From positions 2,108,001-2,172,000 of the forward strand of contig JASISA010000001.1 of the NCBI GenBank assembly GCA_031771865.1: DNA of 64,000 nt. Reading direction: 5' to 3'. The DNA is from Nothophaeocryptopus gaeumannii (taxonomy: Eukaryota > Ascomycota > Dothideomycetes > Mycosphaerellales > Mycosphaerellaceae). The notes below the pieces were generated by a model. That model was not told the DNA's origin. It made no database searches and saw only the letters and a list, made by a program, of their open reading frames with translations. This document shows positions 31,507-42,423 of this stretch, piece by piece. The position numbers and the translations under genes were made by a program. Every line of letters begins with the position of its first letter. The first letter of the stretch is position 1.

Positions 31507-33077
31507 ATGTCGCAGAACCGCCCGTCGGCGTTCTCAGGCCTCAGAATGGGTGGTACGTTGCTTCCATCTCGCAATGCGCGTGTGCTACACGCCGGTGAGA
31601 AGGCATTGAGCTGACGTGCGTTGCTGCAGAGGTAATCCGCGAGAAAGTGCAAGATGGTTTGACAGGGGAGACAAAAGAGATGCAGTACACCCAATGCAAG
31701 ATTGTCGGCAATGGCAGCTTCGGTGTGGTATTCCAAACCAAACTCTCTCCTTCCGGCGAAGACGCGGCCATCAAGCGAGTCCTGCAAGATAAGCGATTCA
31801 AGGTGAGATCACTCCTTTAGCAGCGATTTTCACTTCAAGTGCTTGGGATGCTGACACGATTGTGACCTCCAGAACAGAGAGTTGCAGATTATGCGCATTG
31901 TCCGCCATCCGAACATCGTCGAGCTCAAGGCGTTCTACTACTCAAACGGTGACAGGGTTAGAGACCTCGATAACAAGATGGGTGTACAAACAGCTCTGAT
32001 CGCCGCGCAGAAAGATGAGGTCTACTTAAACCTTGTGCTCGAATTTGTGCCCGAGACCGTCTACCGTGCCTCTCGACACTTCAACAAACTCAAGACTACC
32101 ATGCCGATTCTCGAGGTCAAGCTCTACATCTACCAGCTTTTCCGCTCCCTCGCCTACATCCACTCGCAAGGCATCTGCCACAGAGATATCAAGCCGCAAA
32201 ATCTGCTCCTGGACCCGCATTCCGGTATCCTAAAGCTGTGCGACTTTGGCAGTGCAAAGATCCTGGTGGAGAACGAGCCCAATGTTTCGTACATTTGCTC
32301 GAGGTACTACCGTGCGCCAGAGCTCATCTTCGGGGCTACTAACTATACCACGAAGATAGGTAAGTCGCTCCTTCCTTTGCCGATCACTCACATTGCCATT
32401 TTGTACGAACAGCCATTGACAGTTCGCAGATGTCTGGTCCACTGGCTGCGTCATGGCGGAATTGATGCTCGGCCAGCCGCTGTTCCCAGGCGAGTCGGGC
32501 ATTGACCAGCTGGTGGAGATTATCAAGGTTCTTGGCACGCCAACGCGCGACCAAATTCGAACTATGAATCCGAATTACATGGAGCACAAGTTCCCGCAAA
32601 TCAAGCCGCACCCATTCAGCAAGGTATGCTTGCCTCGGAGCTGCAAGCACAATCGCTCACTAACAATCGATCAATCAGGTGTTTAGGAAGGCCGACCCTA
32701 ACGCGATCGACTTGATTTCGCGCCTCCTCGAATACACGCCGACACAGCGCTTGTCGGCAATTGACGCAATGGTGCACCCTCTCTTCGACGAACTCAGGGA
32801 TCCCAACACACGACTGCCGGACTCACGCCATGCGGGCGGAGCATCGAAGGACTTGCCCAACCTATTCGATTTCACGCACCACGGTACGTTTTGGTGCAGA
32901 GACGATGGTTTCAGATTTAAGTGATACTGATTCGTAGCTACAGAGCTTTCTATCGCTCCTCACCTCAATCACCAACTTGTGCCAGCGCACATGAAGCAAG
33001 TTCTCGCCGGGAAAGGGCTAGATATCGACAACCTGACACCGCTGACCAAGGATCAAATGATTGCTCGCTTGGACTGA
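31507..33077 (+). CDS. Glycogen synthase kinase 3 (GSK-3/shaggy family)
   Basis: A CMGC serine/threonine kinase. I place seven exons: 31507-31552, 31630-31802, 31873-31956, 32011-32359, 32430-32623, 32679-32883 and 32938-33077, giving 396 residues, close to the usual fungal length. The glycine loop (GNGSFGVVF), catalytic lysine (DAAIKRVL), HRDIKPQN, DFGSAK and the activation-loop tyrosine in VSYICSRYYRAPE are all intact. The C-terminus ELSIAPHLNHQLVPAHMK is typical of fungal GSK-3. The third intron (31957-32010) is 54 nt and stopless, so retention would insert 18 residues into the N-lobe after YYSNGDR. Other introns are 54-77 nt. Confidence 0.96.
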
Positions 33078-33938
33078 GAAAGGAGGCCTGGCTAGGAACC
33101 GGACCCCTCACTCCATCCAACAAAAGCATGAGCTTTCCAAATCATGAAGTCACGCAGCGATGCATTGTACGGTCACAGACGGCGTTCGAACGGGCCTGGC
33201 GTCTTCGACGCCCGCTGGGCTGGAAAATTCAGGGAAACGACATACACTTCATGGTGTGCTGCTCTCATCATCTGAGGACGTGCGTTGGTCCATCAACGAA
33301 AACCTGCCAGCAAGATTGCCCTGGTTACTACTTGCTCTTCTCACAAGGTAGATGTTTCTTGTGCTGGGAAAGAATGGGAATGATGGGCAGGAGAAGACGA
33401 TGGAAGACATCCTCCGCCACTCTCAACATTTAGACCTGTCACGCCGGAAAACAATCTCTCGAACTTACCATACCACCATTCAAAGGGCGTCTTACGAAGA
33501 GGGGGCTGTGCTACTTCTACTCTAAAAAAGATTTGGCTGGGGCTAATTAACGAAGACGACAAAAGATGCTGATATGCCTCCCCTTGTTTTTGATCGATGT
33601 CACGGTAGCATAGGAAGGGCGAGTTACGTACGATACCGAGTGAGCTTTTGATAAGCTTTACTTTGAGAAAGATAGTTTAGCGGCGATGGACAATGCCGTC
33701 ATTATGCAGTGCAATGGCCACGGTTTTGGTCGTTGGAATAGCTTGCTTCTTCTCCCTCATCGCTTTCTCTCTTTGTATCTTCGATCTCGAATAAGCTGAT
33801 GACATGTGACTTGAGTTGTGTGTTTGGTCACGATGTGGTGGTACAAGTACAACAAATCTCCGTACAGTGGAGTGCTTTGCGTTGTTTCTCGAAGAGCCAG
33901 TCGCTATGCAATCCATCACAAGCATAGAAACAGTGTAA
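33078..33938. other. Convergent 3' intergenic region
   Basis: 861 bp between the GSK-3 and MTO1 stop codons. AT-richer stretches near 33500-33680 fit 3' UTRs. No gene recognised. Confidence 0.45.
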
Positions 33939-36056
33939 TCATGCCAAAGCCTCATCCTCCTTCCCGGGCGTCATCCCCTCAACTGTCTCCTTGAATACGC
34001 TCGCCTTCTGCTCCTTCCTCCAAGCGCCCTTCACATACGCCAATAACGTCAATGCACCATGAGGCGTGACTCCCTCTACCCTCCGCGCCTGTCCCACGGA
34101 CTCGGGTTTCGTCTCCGAGAGCATCTTCTTCTCTTCCCAACTCAAGCCATGTATAGCCTGATAATCTATATCAGCCGGCAGAGTCAGACTTTCATCTTTG
34201 AGGAATGCTGCTGCGGCGGCGGATTGTTGCGTTATGTAGGGTGCGTAGACGCCTTCGATCGTGATGCGTTCGCGGACTGAGGTTGGGTAAGATGAGATTT
34301 CCGGGATGAGGGGGATGAGAGAGTCAACGGATATGTTTGTGTGTCGGAGGAGGTCGAATGCGGAGCGTTTGACGGAGTCGGAACGCACGGGAAAACCGTG
34401 TGATATCCAAGTTTGAGAGTTGAGTTTATGGTTGGAGAGAAGAGAGCGAAGGGAATCCATTTGGAGTTTTGTGTCTGTGAAGGAAGACCAGCGTTTGGCG
34501 GTGATGATGCCTGCTTCGTGGCCTTTCTCTGTGAGGCGCATGTCGGCGTTGTCGGCGCGGGACGACATGCGGTACTCGCTTCGAGAGGTGAACATTCGGT
34601 AGGGTTCGCTGACGCCTTTGGTGACGAGGTCGTCGATCATGATGCCTATGTAGCCGTCTGCGCGGGACATGGTGAAGGCTGGACGGCCGATGGCGGAGTT
34701 GCCGGCGTTGATGCCCGCGAGGATTCCCTGGGCTGCGGCCTCTTCATAGCCTGTTGTTCCATTGATTTGGCCAGCGAGGAAGAGACCGCCGATGGCTTTG
34801 GTTTCGAGGGTGCTTCGGAGGCTGCGGGGATCGACGTAGTCGTATTCCACGCCATAGCCAGGTTGGAGCATTGTGACGTTTTCGAGACCGACGACCTTCT
34901 TGAGCATGGCTTCTTGGGCTTCGGCCGGGACAGTCATGCTGACTCCGTTGGGATAGATCACGTCGTTGTCGAAGCCTTCGGGTTCTAGCCAGATCAGATG
35001 TTGGTGTTTGGAGGTGAAACGAAGGATCTTGGATTCGAGGGACGGACAATAACGAGGCCCTTTGACTGTCTCTCGGATATGAATGCTCTTGTCGAGGTTC
35101 TGTCGGATGATCTCGTGTGCTTCTGGGTTGGTATGTGTACTCCAGCAATTGAGCTGCTCTTCCACTGTCACGCGGTCGTTTAGATACGAGAAAGGCACGG
35201 GAGGCTCATCTCCGGGTTGCACCTCCAGTTTCGAGAAGTCGATCGTCTTTTTATTGAGCCGCGGTGGTGTTCCGGTCTTCAATCTGCCCAACTTGAAGCC
35301 TGCTTCGCGTAGCGACTTGGATAGGCCAAACGTAGCAGCCTCGCCCATCCGTCCTGATGGGAAGACGTCTAGACCGACGTGTATTTCGCCTCCTAGGAAG
35401 GTGCCCGTGGTGATGACAACATTCTTGGTATCAATCACTTTCCCGGACTCTAGCCTTACGCCTGTTATTCTCCCATGTCGGCCTTCTGATGCTGCGTCTG
35501 ATGATCGGTCCACGACGATATCCGCGACCTTGCCCTCTTTTACCTGCAATCCAGGGTATGTTGTCATCTCTTCTCTCATGTGCTTCTTGTATAGCGCCCT
35601 GTCAATCTGCGCTCGCGGACCCCATACCGCCGGGCCTTTCTTCCTGTTCAAGACCCGGAACTGCACGCCCGCCTTGTCTGTTATCCTTCCCACGAGTCCG
35701 TCAAGCGCATCGATCTCGCGCATCATGGTCCCCTTTCCAATGCCTCCAAAGGACGGATTGCAACTGCATACTCCCAGATTGTCGAATGACGGCGTGACGA
35801 GTGTCGTTCGTGCTCCGGTTCGTGCTGCTGCTGCCGAGGCTTCGCATCCTGCGTGGCCACCGCCTATCACGACCACATCTACGGGTGGTCTGTACAATCA
35901 TCAGAGGCTTTGTCTACAGACAATGCGACAGCTCGACACGTACTGCGAAGGAAGGTCGGCGACAGTGGCGAGCGTGCGCCTCAACGCGGCTGCCGACCTC
36001 ACACGAGGCGCATGGCCCCAGAGCATGCGCGCTCTAGCTGAGAAGGCCAAAGTCAT
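33939..36056 (-). CDS. MTO1: Mitochondrial tRNA U34 modification protein MTO1 (MnmG/GidA family)
   Basis: The FAD-dependent partner of MSS1/MnmE that makes carboxymethylaminomethyl-type modifications at U34 of mitochondrial tRNAs. Exon 1 (36056-35944) encodes an Arg/Ala-rich mitochondrial presequence (MTLAFSARARMLWGHAPRV). A 54-nt intron (35943-35890, GTACGT..TACAG) joins it in phase to exon 2 (35889-33939), giving 687 residues. The FAD-binding motif VVVIGGGHAGCEAS follows the presequence directly. Family signatures SCNPSFGGIGKGT, GRLKTGTPPRL, GLFLAGQINGTTGYEEAAAQG and FTSRSEYR are intact. The apparent ATG at 35897 lies inside the intron and would remove the targeting signal. Confidence 0.96.
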
Positions 36057-36506
36057 CGTCCTCTTGCGATGTCAAGGGAGTTGTCTGAACATTTCATGGA
36101 CAAGGTCAAAGGAGCCGAACGCCTGGAACGCGGAGGCGAAGGCCCAAACTCAAAGAGGGTCAAGGGTCCGATAGTGACCATTTTTGTGGCGTTGACGGTT
36201 GGACGATGCAGCACACAGAGTTCAACATATTCACTCCGAATACTGAATAGCCATCATTCGAGACATCCCTAGATTCACTCACCGTCTTCACAGGCGCTCA
36301 TCAAACCAGGTGAAGGCAGACGACCAGATCACGCAACAGAATTCCGAGCGTGAAGCTTGTCAGCCACCCGCGGTCAGGGCTTTCTTTGAGCAACGCCTTT
36401 TTGAAAAGTGTCCTGTCGCGTGCCTGGCCACACCTTCTCGAAAAACTCTCCGCATACCCATCTTTTGGATCTCTCCGGGTTTATGGGACATACTGGACTG
36501 ATCAAC
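36057..36506. promoter_or_regulatory. Divergent promoter, MTO1 and SUN-protein gene
   Basis: About 460 bp between divergent starts, including the SUN-protein leader. No separate gene is seen. Confidence 0.4.
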
Positions 36507-36527
36507 ATGCGGCGGCAACATGTATAG
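36507..36527 (+). promoter_or_regulatory. Overlapping uORF at the SUN-protein start
   Basis: A six-codon uORF (start at 36507, TAG at 36525-36527) overlaps the main ATG (36520) in another frame. Scanning ribosomes that use it would bypass the main start, so it may lower translation. Whether it is in the mRNA depends on the transcription start site. Confidence 0.5.
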
Positions 36528-39474
36528 GCTGGTGCTGCGTAATGTTTTCCTACTCCTGTGGGTCAACTATGGCGCTATCGGAAGCGCGCAATCTGGCAGC
36601 AATGGAGACACGAATTCGCCATCCAGCGCCAGCGCGGCCCAAGTCACAAGCAGTCTGGGATCGAGCAACACGTCGGATGTGCTATCGACAGCAAGCATGG
36701 GAACCTGTTCCAGCCGGACAGTGAACTACATCACTCACACGCTAGCGCGGCAATGCCTCAGGACAGATCGCGTGCCCTACAACTCAACTCAGACTCTCAA
36801 TACGGACACCAACGTGCCAGTGACGAGGGATTCGGGGTCCGTTAAAACTCCAGATGCGACCAATGCATCGACCCAGACCATTCGTGAGACCTCTACGATA
36901 ACAGTAGAAAGCACCACGTCCATTACAGTACCTAGCCACGATGCTAGTACACAGCCCAATCAGGGGGGAGCATCGTCGACTCCTTCCGTCGTATCTGATA
37001 GCGCTGTCGCTACACCTCATCCATTACCATCTGCCGAAGACGAGACGGACTCTCCCTTGGACAATGCCCACTTTCTCTCGTTCGAAGAATGGAAGAACCA
37101 AAATCTCGCCAAGAGCGGTCAATCGCCCGAAGACGTCGGTCAAGGGCCGTCGGTGAACGGCAATCGACAACGCCCGGGTATCAACAATGCTCTGGACTCG
37201 TTGGGTGACGAGCAGGAGATCGATCTCGACTTTGCAGGCTTTGGGACAGGCGCGGAAGCATCGTCTTCGGACCATGCTTCTAATGCAGCCTCTACGCGAG
37301 CAGCTCAGTCGATGGCCAACTCAGGTACATTGCGCTCGAAAGATGCTGGTAAGACCTGTAAAGAGCGGACGAACTATGCCTCTTTCGATTGCGCAGCCAC
37401 TGTTCTTAAATCAAACAAGGAGTGCAAGTCCGCATCCTCTGTTCTGGTCGAGAACAAGGACGCCTATATGCTCAACATCTGTTCGGCGGATAACAAGTTC
37501 TTTATTGTGGAACTCTGCAATGACATCCAGATCGATACGGTGGTCTTAGCGAATTACGAGTTCTTCAGTTCTGGCTTCCGACATTTTCGACTATCTGTTT
37601 CAGATCGATACCCTGTCAAGATGGAGAAATGGCGAGATCTGGGCAATTTCGAAGCTCGCAACACTCGCGAGCTTCAAGCCTTCCTGATCGAGAATCCGTT
37701 AATTTGGGCCAGATACTTGCGGATTGAGTTTCTCACACATTACGGCACCGAGTACTATTGCCCTGTGAGCTTACTCAGGGTCCATGGCACCACGATGATG
37801 GAAGACTACAGGCATCAGGAAGAGCTCGCGAGAGGGGAAGTGGAAGATGTAGAAGAAGCGACACTGGAGGCTGAAGTTCTAGCTACACCTCCTGTTGCTC
37901 AGGAACCAGCAGCGTCTACAGACGAAGCATCAAAGGCTACAGAACAAGCCATTCCGCCAATCGACGATGTGAAGCCGGAGCCCACGATTCAAGAGCCGCG
38001 GCCGGCTGCGCGGACAGCCAATGGAACCAGTGCAGAAATGCCCGAACCCGATCGTGCTCAAGTACCAGTCGACACGCCCGTGATGGTATATAGCAATGGG
38101 ACTGTCCCGATGCATGTCGGTGTCTACGCTCCTACCAATGCGAACATGACATGTGGTTACCCGGCGAACTCGGAAGCTCCGGCCAACTCCACGTCCATTT
38201 CTCAGTCGTCATCTGAGATCACGGCGGCACCCTCCAGCTCGACAGACCTGTCATGGAACGCCTCTAGTGAAGCGTCTCGCAGCGAAAGCTCGTCCAAGTC
38301 GGAATCTGAAAGCAGTGCCATCGTGACTTCAAGCGCCGAGGTCGTAAATTCGACCTCCACGCCAAGCGTGGCATCATCGCAGTCGTCACAGACGGAGGCT
38401 CCTACCATTCATGATACGGCCACGGCGAACACGACCAGTAGCGCGGTCTCGATGTCGGGCACAAACTCGACCGCAGCTGCGACGAATTCCACACGCACAG
38501 CGAGCACGCCATCTCCGCAACCCACGAATCAAGAGTCGTTCTTCAAATCAGTGCATAAGCGCCTCTTACAACTTGAGAGCAACAGTACCTTGAGTTTGAA
38601 GTATATTGAAGAACAGTCTAAGATCCTCCGCGATGCCTTCCTCAAAGCCGAAAAGCGCCAGGTTGCCAGGTCGGACAGATTCTTGGCCCAGGTCAACGAG
38701 ACTGTAATGATGGAGCTTCACGGCTTCCGACAATCATACGATCAGATCTGGCAAAGCACAGTCCTCGAGCTGGAGTCGCATCGTGAGATGTACCAGCGCG
38801 AAATGTTTGCTTTGAGTAGTCGTCTGACAATGGTGGCGGATGAGCTGGTCTGGCAGAAACGTATGGGTATCGTTCAGTCCACGCTCTTGCTGCTATGTCT
38901 GGCCTTGGTTCTATTTGGCGGCCGTTCTGGGAATGGGCATCTGGAAGTATCACTGATGCGGCAAATGGTCAACAAATCATCGGCCGCGCTCCGAGCGGGA
39001 TGGGAATCACCGCCAGTTTCGCATTCGCCTGATAGCATGAGCCGTAGCCCGGTCAACTTGTTCAGGAGGAAGCTGTGGCGTTCAATTACCGAGCCCCCGC
39101 CAGAGCAGAGGTACAACAGTGACTCCGAACTCAGCCGACCCCAGACGCAAGAAGGCCCTGCACCTGACGACGACGATCTGACACCCCGAGATACTCGTCC
39201 TCTCGGAATCTCCATGAGCGTCGACCCTCCTTCTCCTCGCCTGCAAGAAGGTAGTGATTGGGAGACGGAGAGGGATGGCGCCTCGTCGCCGGAGTTTGAG
39301 CGGAAGAGCGTTGCATCCGGCAGTGCGCCTAGTAGTCCTGAGAGCACAAGAAAGAAGAAACGTCCTAAAAGGCCGCCGAATGGGGTCCTTGCGAATCATT
39401 CGAATGGCGTTCAGGGTGGGAATGGGAATGGGCGGCCGAAGAGTCCTTTGGCTAATATCGGCTCGTTATTGTGA
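36520..39474 (+). CDS. SLP1: SUN-domain ER membrane protein, SLP1/EMP65-partner type
   Basis: A 984-residue intronless protein of the SLP1 (UNC-like C-terminal/SUN) family. In yeast, Slp1 with Emp65 guards soluble ER proteins from degradation and localises integral membrane proteins. A signal peptide (LRNVFLLLWVNYGAIGSAQ) is followed by a Ser/Thr-rich region. The SUN-like domain lies at about 275-430 (CKERTNYASFDCAATVLKSN, KFFIVELCNDIQIDTVVLAN, YYCPVSLLRVHG), preceded by the conserved FLSFEEWKNQNL box near residue 185. A second Ser/Thr-rich linker, a coiled-coil (about 680-775), one membrane helix (IVQSTLLLLCLALVLFGG, about 785-803) and a disordered cytosolic tail complete it. Family assignment is strong; the yeast symbol is by homology. 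Confidence 0.9.
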   Translation: MYRLVLRNVFLLLWVNYGAIGSAQSGSNGDTNSPSSASAAQVTSSLGSSNTSDVLSTASMGTCSSRTVNYITHTLARQCLRTDRVPYNSTQTLNTDTNVPVTRDSGSVKTPDATNASTQTIRETSTITVESTTSITVPSHDASTQPNQGGASSTPSVVSDSAVATPHPLPSAEDETDSPLDNAHFLSFEEWKNQNLAKSGQSPEDVGQGPSVNGNRQRPGINNALDSLGDEQEIDLDFAGFGTGAEASSSDHASNAASTRAAQSMANSGTLRSKDAGKTCKERTNYASFDCAATVLKSNKECKSASSVLVENKDAYMLNICSADNKFFIVELCNDIQIDTVVLANYEFFSSGFRHFRLSVSDRYPVKMEKWRDLGNFEARNTRELQAFLIENPLIWARYLRIEFLTHYGTEYYCPVSLLRVHGTTMMEDYRHQEELARGEVEDVEEATLEAEVLATPPVAQEPAASTDEASKATEQAIPPIDDVKPEPTIQEPRPAARTANGTSAEMPEPDRAQVPVDTPVMVYSNGTVPMHVGVYAPTNANMTCGYPANSEAPANSTSISQSSSEITAAPSSSTDLSWNASSEASRSESSSKSESESSAIVTSSAEVVNSTSTPSVASSQSSQTEAPTIHDTATANTTSSAVSMSGTNSTAAATNSTRTASTPSPQPTNQESFFKSVHKRLLQLESNSTLSLKYIEEQSKILRDAFLKAEKRQVARSDRFLAQVNETVMMELHGFRQSYDQIWQSTVLELESHREMYQREMFALSSRLTMVADELVWQKRMGIVQSTLLLLCLALVLFGGRSGNGHLEVSLMRQMVNKSSAALRAGWESPPVSHSPDSMSRSPVNLFRRKLWRSITEPPPEQRYNSDSELSRPQTQEGPAPDDDDLTPRDTRPLGISMSVDPPSPRLQEGSDWETERDGASSPEFERKSVASGSAPSSPESTRKKKRPKRPPNGVLANHSNGVQGGNGNGRPKSPLANIGSLL

Positions 39475-39761
39475 TAGCGTTCGTGCGTAACGTTTAATGA
39501 AATATCGTTCATCTAATTAATAATTTCTCAAATCCTTAATGGACATTCAGTGAGGTATCTTACATCACCCGCGCTTGCCATTCGCGCTTTCACGCAAGAT
39601 CAAGAGAAGAAAGAAGGAGCGCATCGGAACATCTCGGCATTGTCACGACTATGACCTCCCTTCTCTGATTGCCAACCTCTTCCGAAATAACATCACCCTC
39701 AAGATCGCAGCGCTCATTGCTATCTCGCATTCCTCCAGGCGGCAAAGCCCACGCAGCGAGA

Positions 39762-40390
39762 ATGAACCAGATCGACGGCACGCAGCCTCCTCTGTATCGT
39801 GTGAGTTGACTCCCATTATTCGCACGAGACAGCAGCTAAGCGAGCGGCAGCAACGGCCTGGCTCTCAAGAGCGAACCATATACTGTTTCCCCGATCTGAG
39901 GATCCCTCCTACTCCGCCGCCTGCCTATTATGTCCAGCCTCCGCCATTAAGATACCGCTACCCGTCAACTCCTTTGCCATCGGAAGTGTCATCGGAGACA
40001 GAAGACGAGTACTCTCGAAATTCGCGATCGTATGTCGATAATGATCCCATTTCGGAGACTTGGCGAAATGATCCTACTGTGCCTCGTCCGTTGCCTACGT
40101 TTCGGTCGGTACGAGACGGTGGTGATGTGCATGCAACGCAGGAAGGGTCTGGGTCTCAAGAGCGATCGACGCGCTCCTCTCCTAGTGTAAACGCCTCACC
40201 TAGTCTGCCACCCACCTATGATCCGCAACGGACTCCGATGGTTTACCGTTCGAGGGCTCCGCTGACTTCAGATGAACCGCCAAGGTCCGAGCACAGGTAC
40301 GCCCGGCACTTGCGAGCCTTCAACATCTCGAGCCCTGAGCGCCAGAGTCCGCGTGCTCCTTCGCCTTATGCACCTACGCCCTGGAATTAG
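39762..40390 (+). CDS. Proline-rich PPxY protein with internal duplication
   Basis: My model has exon 1 39762-39800 (MNQIDGTQPPLYR), a 50-nt GTGAGT..GGCAG intron and exon 2 39851-40390, giving 192 residues. The frame is also open upstream to 39575 without a better start. The protein is disordered and contains PPAY and PPTY motifs suited to WW-domain ligands such as Rsp5/Nedd4 ubiquitin ligases. Two similar units can be aligned: GSQERT..PPPAYYVQPPPLRYRYPS..EDEYSRNSRSY and GSQERS..LPPTYDPQRTPMVYRSRA..EHRYARHLRAF. Function unknown; a role as a ligase adaptor or substrate is inference only. Confidence 0.6.
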
Positions 40391-40571
40391 TTCGTCATGG
40401 GAATGAGGGATGCCGGATTCGATGTTACTCTGCCACTGCGAAGAGTGCGCCGCGGATGCTTGAGAGTGAAGCGGATTGTCTGTCCACTCTGTCCAGAAGA
40501 AGGGGATAGAAGGAGCGGTTCATACTGTGCATGTTGAGAAGCCTGCAAGAAGCTTTGCACATACCGAAGTT

Positions 40572-41321
40572 TCAGCCGAAGATGTCGTCGATGGCGTTGC
40601 CGCCCTTCTTACGCTTCTTCTTGATGGATTTTGAGGGATCTTCAAGGCGACGCTTCTTGCTGGGTTGCGCCGGAGCAGGCACCGTTTCTGGAGATGCACT
40701 TTCTGGCTGAACATCCCGAAACTCTTCGGATAAGATGTCCCCGGGTTCAGAGGCTCCTACGATGGCGGCTGAGTCTTCTACCCGTTTCACAACTTCTCCA
40801 GAATCCTCTGCAGGTCTAGCAACCTTCACGCCTTCGTCGCCAGCCCATTCCTCCTTAGCAAATTCTTCGAGCACCTTCTCAGCCTCAGTCTGACCGAGAC
40901 CTTCCAACTCAACGATGAGACCTGTGATCTTGCAGACCTCACTCAGCACAGCGATGAGTACGAGTCCAAGCACAGAGAACCTGCCATCGGCGACCACCTG
41001 CGAAAAGGCATGATGCCATCGACCGACCATGACATCTCGCCAAAAGTCCAGTCTCTGTCGCGTCCGAGAGATTAACTGGACATCCTGAGTTTTCTTCTTC
41101 GTTCGAGCAAGATGCGTTGTGGGCACCGCATTCAGGCCAGTTAAATCCTGAACGAGCTGGAAGAGCTGTCGTCGGAAGATGGAGAAGTGCCGGTACCAGA
41201 TGCTTCGGCGGTGTTGGTTGTTGTTGCGATGATGGAAGAGGTGGAGAAGGTCGGATAGATGTTGTAGTTCTTCCAGGTCGTCGGCAGATATCTTGAATTC
41301 TTTTTCTGTCAAGGTGGCCAT
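40572..41321 (-). CDS. RMP1: RNase MRP protein subunit RMP1
   Basis: RMP1 is the RNase MRP-specific protein that binds the MRP RNA; the enzyme cleaves pre-rRNA at site A3 and certain mRNAs. The ATG at 41321 gives 249 residues. The frame stays open upstream to 41627, but that part lacks family features. The hallmark segment LLHLFHHRNNNQHRRSIWYR (about 20-40), followed by FSIFRRQLFQLVQDL and VGRWHHAFSQVVADGRFSVLGLVLIAVLSEV, is the RMP1 RNA-binding domain. The C-terminus is acidic, then ends with Lys-rich KKRRLEDPSKSIKKKRKKGG, a likely nuclear/nucleolar signal. It is divergent from ATG101. Confidence 0.93.
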   Translation of the reverse strand: MATLTEKEFKISADDLEELQHLSDLLHLFHHRNNNQHRRSIWYRHFSIFRRQLFQLVQDLTGLNAVPTTHLARTKKKTQDVQLISRTRQRLDFWRDVMVGRWHHAFSQVVADGRFSVLGLVLIAVLSEVCKITGLIVELEGLGQTEAEKVLEEFAKEEWAGDEGVKVARPAEDSGEVVKRVEDSAAIVGASEPGDILSEEFRDVQPESASPETVPAPAQPSKKRRLEDPSKSIKKKRKKGGNAIDDIFG

Positions 41322-41767
41322 CTTTGCGGCCGTGGACGTGATGCAAGAGTTTCGAAGAGCATGTAGTGCTATGTGTTCTAGGTGGTATAAGTCCTTCCCC
41401 GATTTCCTAGTCGCCTCGTGATTTTGCCATGTGCCTCTCTCGATGCGAGTGATTGCGTTTCTTCCAATCAGAGCGCGGGTAATATCGGCGTATCTTGGGC
41501 GGATGTCAAGTTGAAGTCGGGCATCGGCGGCAGCGCGGACGAGATGGAAGTGGGGGTTGCATGAGACAACCGGACATCCCACCTCACTCATCATCATCTT
41601 GCACGCGACAACTCTTTGTCTGTTCACTTTCTCATATCAGGAATGACCTCTCGATTGCCTACACAGTCAAGATCCAATCTCAACATGTCGTCGTAACACT
41701 CTCATACTGCTGCAATCGCAGCCCCAAGCCAAACCTCAACCGACTTCACCAAGAACAATAGCACGCA
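41322..41767. promoter_or_regulatory. Divergent promoter, RMP1 and ATG101
   Basis: 446 bp between the two start codons; no other gene needed. The open minus frame here is upstream of the RMP1 start and not conserved. Confidence 0.45.
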
Positions 41768-42423
41768 ATGGAGCAGCGACGAACGCCAGAATATGGCCTT
41801 GAGATCTCCGCAGATAGGTCCAGCGTGAAAGACGTCGTCAAAGGTAGCCATCCCATCAATCCACAGTTCTCCATCACAGTCCACGCATTCTTACCGCGCA
41901 AACCAACACAGGCATCCTCCACACCATCTTCTTCCACCGTTACTTCACACCCCTCTACCCAGCCACCCACGAAATCCTCGACCTCACCCTCCCCTACGTC
42001 TCAGAAGACGACATCGACACCCTGATTGAAACCAAAACCACCTCCCTTCTCCGCGCCCTCGACAACTCCCCTTCCTCTTCCACCTCCCGCCCCTCCCGCG
42101 CTACCGTCATCCTCCAATTCCTCGAGAAGAAACGCCGCAAAGGCTGGTTCGTCACCAAACCCGATGAAGAAACGCCGTGGGAGACGTGGGTTATTGAGGT
42201 CACGTTGACCACTGCGCGGAGTGAGCCGGAAGCTGCACGGAATCGGAGACACATGGCGAGGGGGTTGGAGAGAGCTGTTTTGACGATTGTGGATGTGGTG
42301 AATAGGGAGAGGGGACACATTCCGCCTATTACAACGAATGAGACGAATCCGTTTCCGTATCAGATTTTAATTAAGGGTGGGGAGAAGGAGGGGGGATGGG
42401 GTGGGAAGATGGGGATTTTTTGA
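41768..42423 (+). CDS. ATG101: Autophagy-related protein 101
   Basis: ATG101 is a HORMA-fold partner of ATG13 in the ATG1 initiation complex. Its presence means the fungus uses the ATG101-type complex rather than the Saccharomyces Atg29-Atg31 form. Exon 1 is 41768-41843 and exon 2 is 41912-42423, giving 195 residues. The 68-nt GTAGCC..ACACAG intron joins DVVKG to ILHTIFFHRYFTPLYPATHE. Family signatures are clear: LDLTLPYVSEDDIDTLIE, ATVILQFLEKKRRKGWF, ETWVIEVTLTTAR, VVNRERGHIPPITTNETNPFPYQI and a C-terminal GKMGIF. Residues 95-105 are an expanded Ser-rich loop. Identification is firm. Confidence 0.95.

Noticed and set aside
40572..41627. 351-residue version of RMP1
   Set aside because: The upstream 102 codons lack family features. 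The ATG at 41321 gives the expected start just before the conserved domain.
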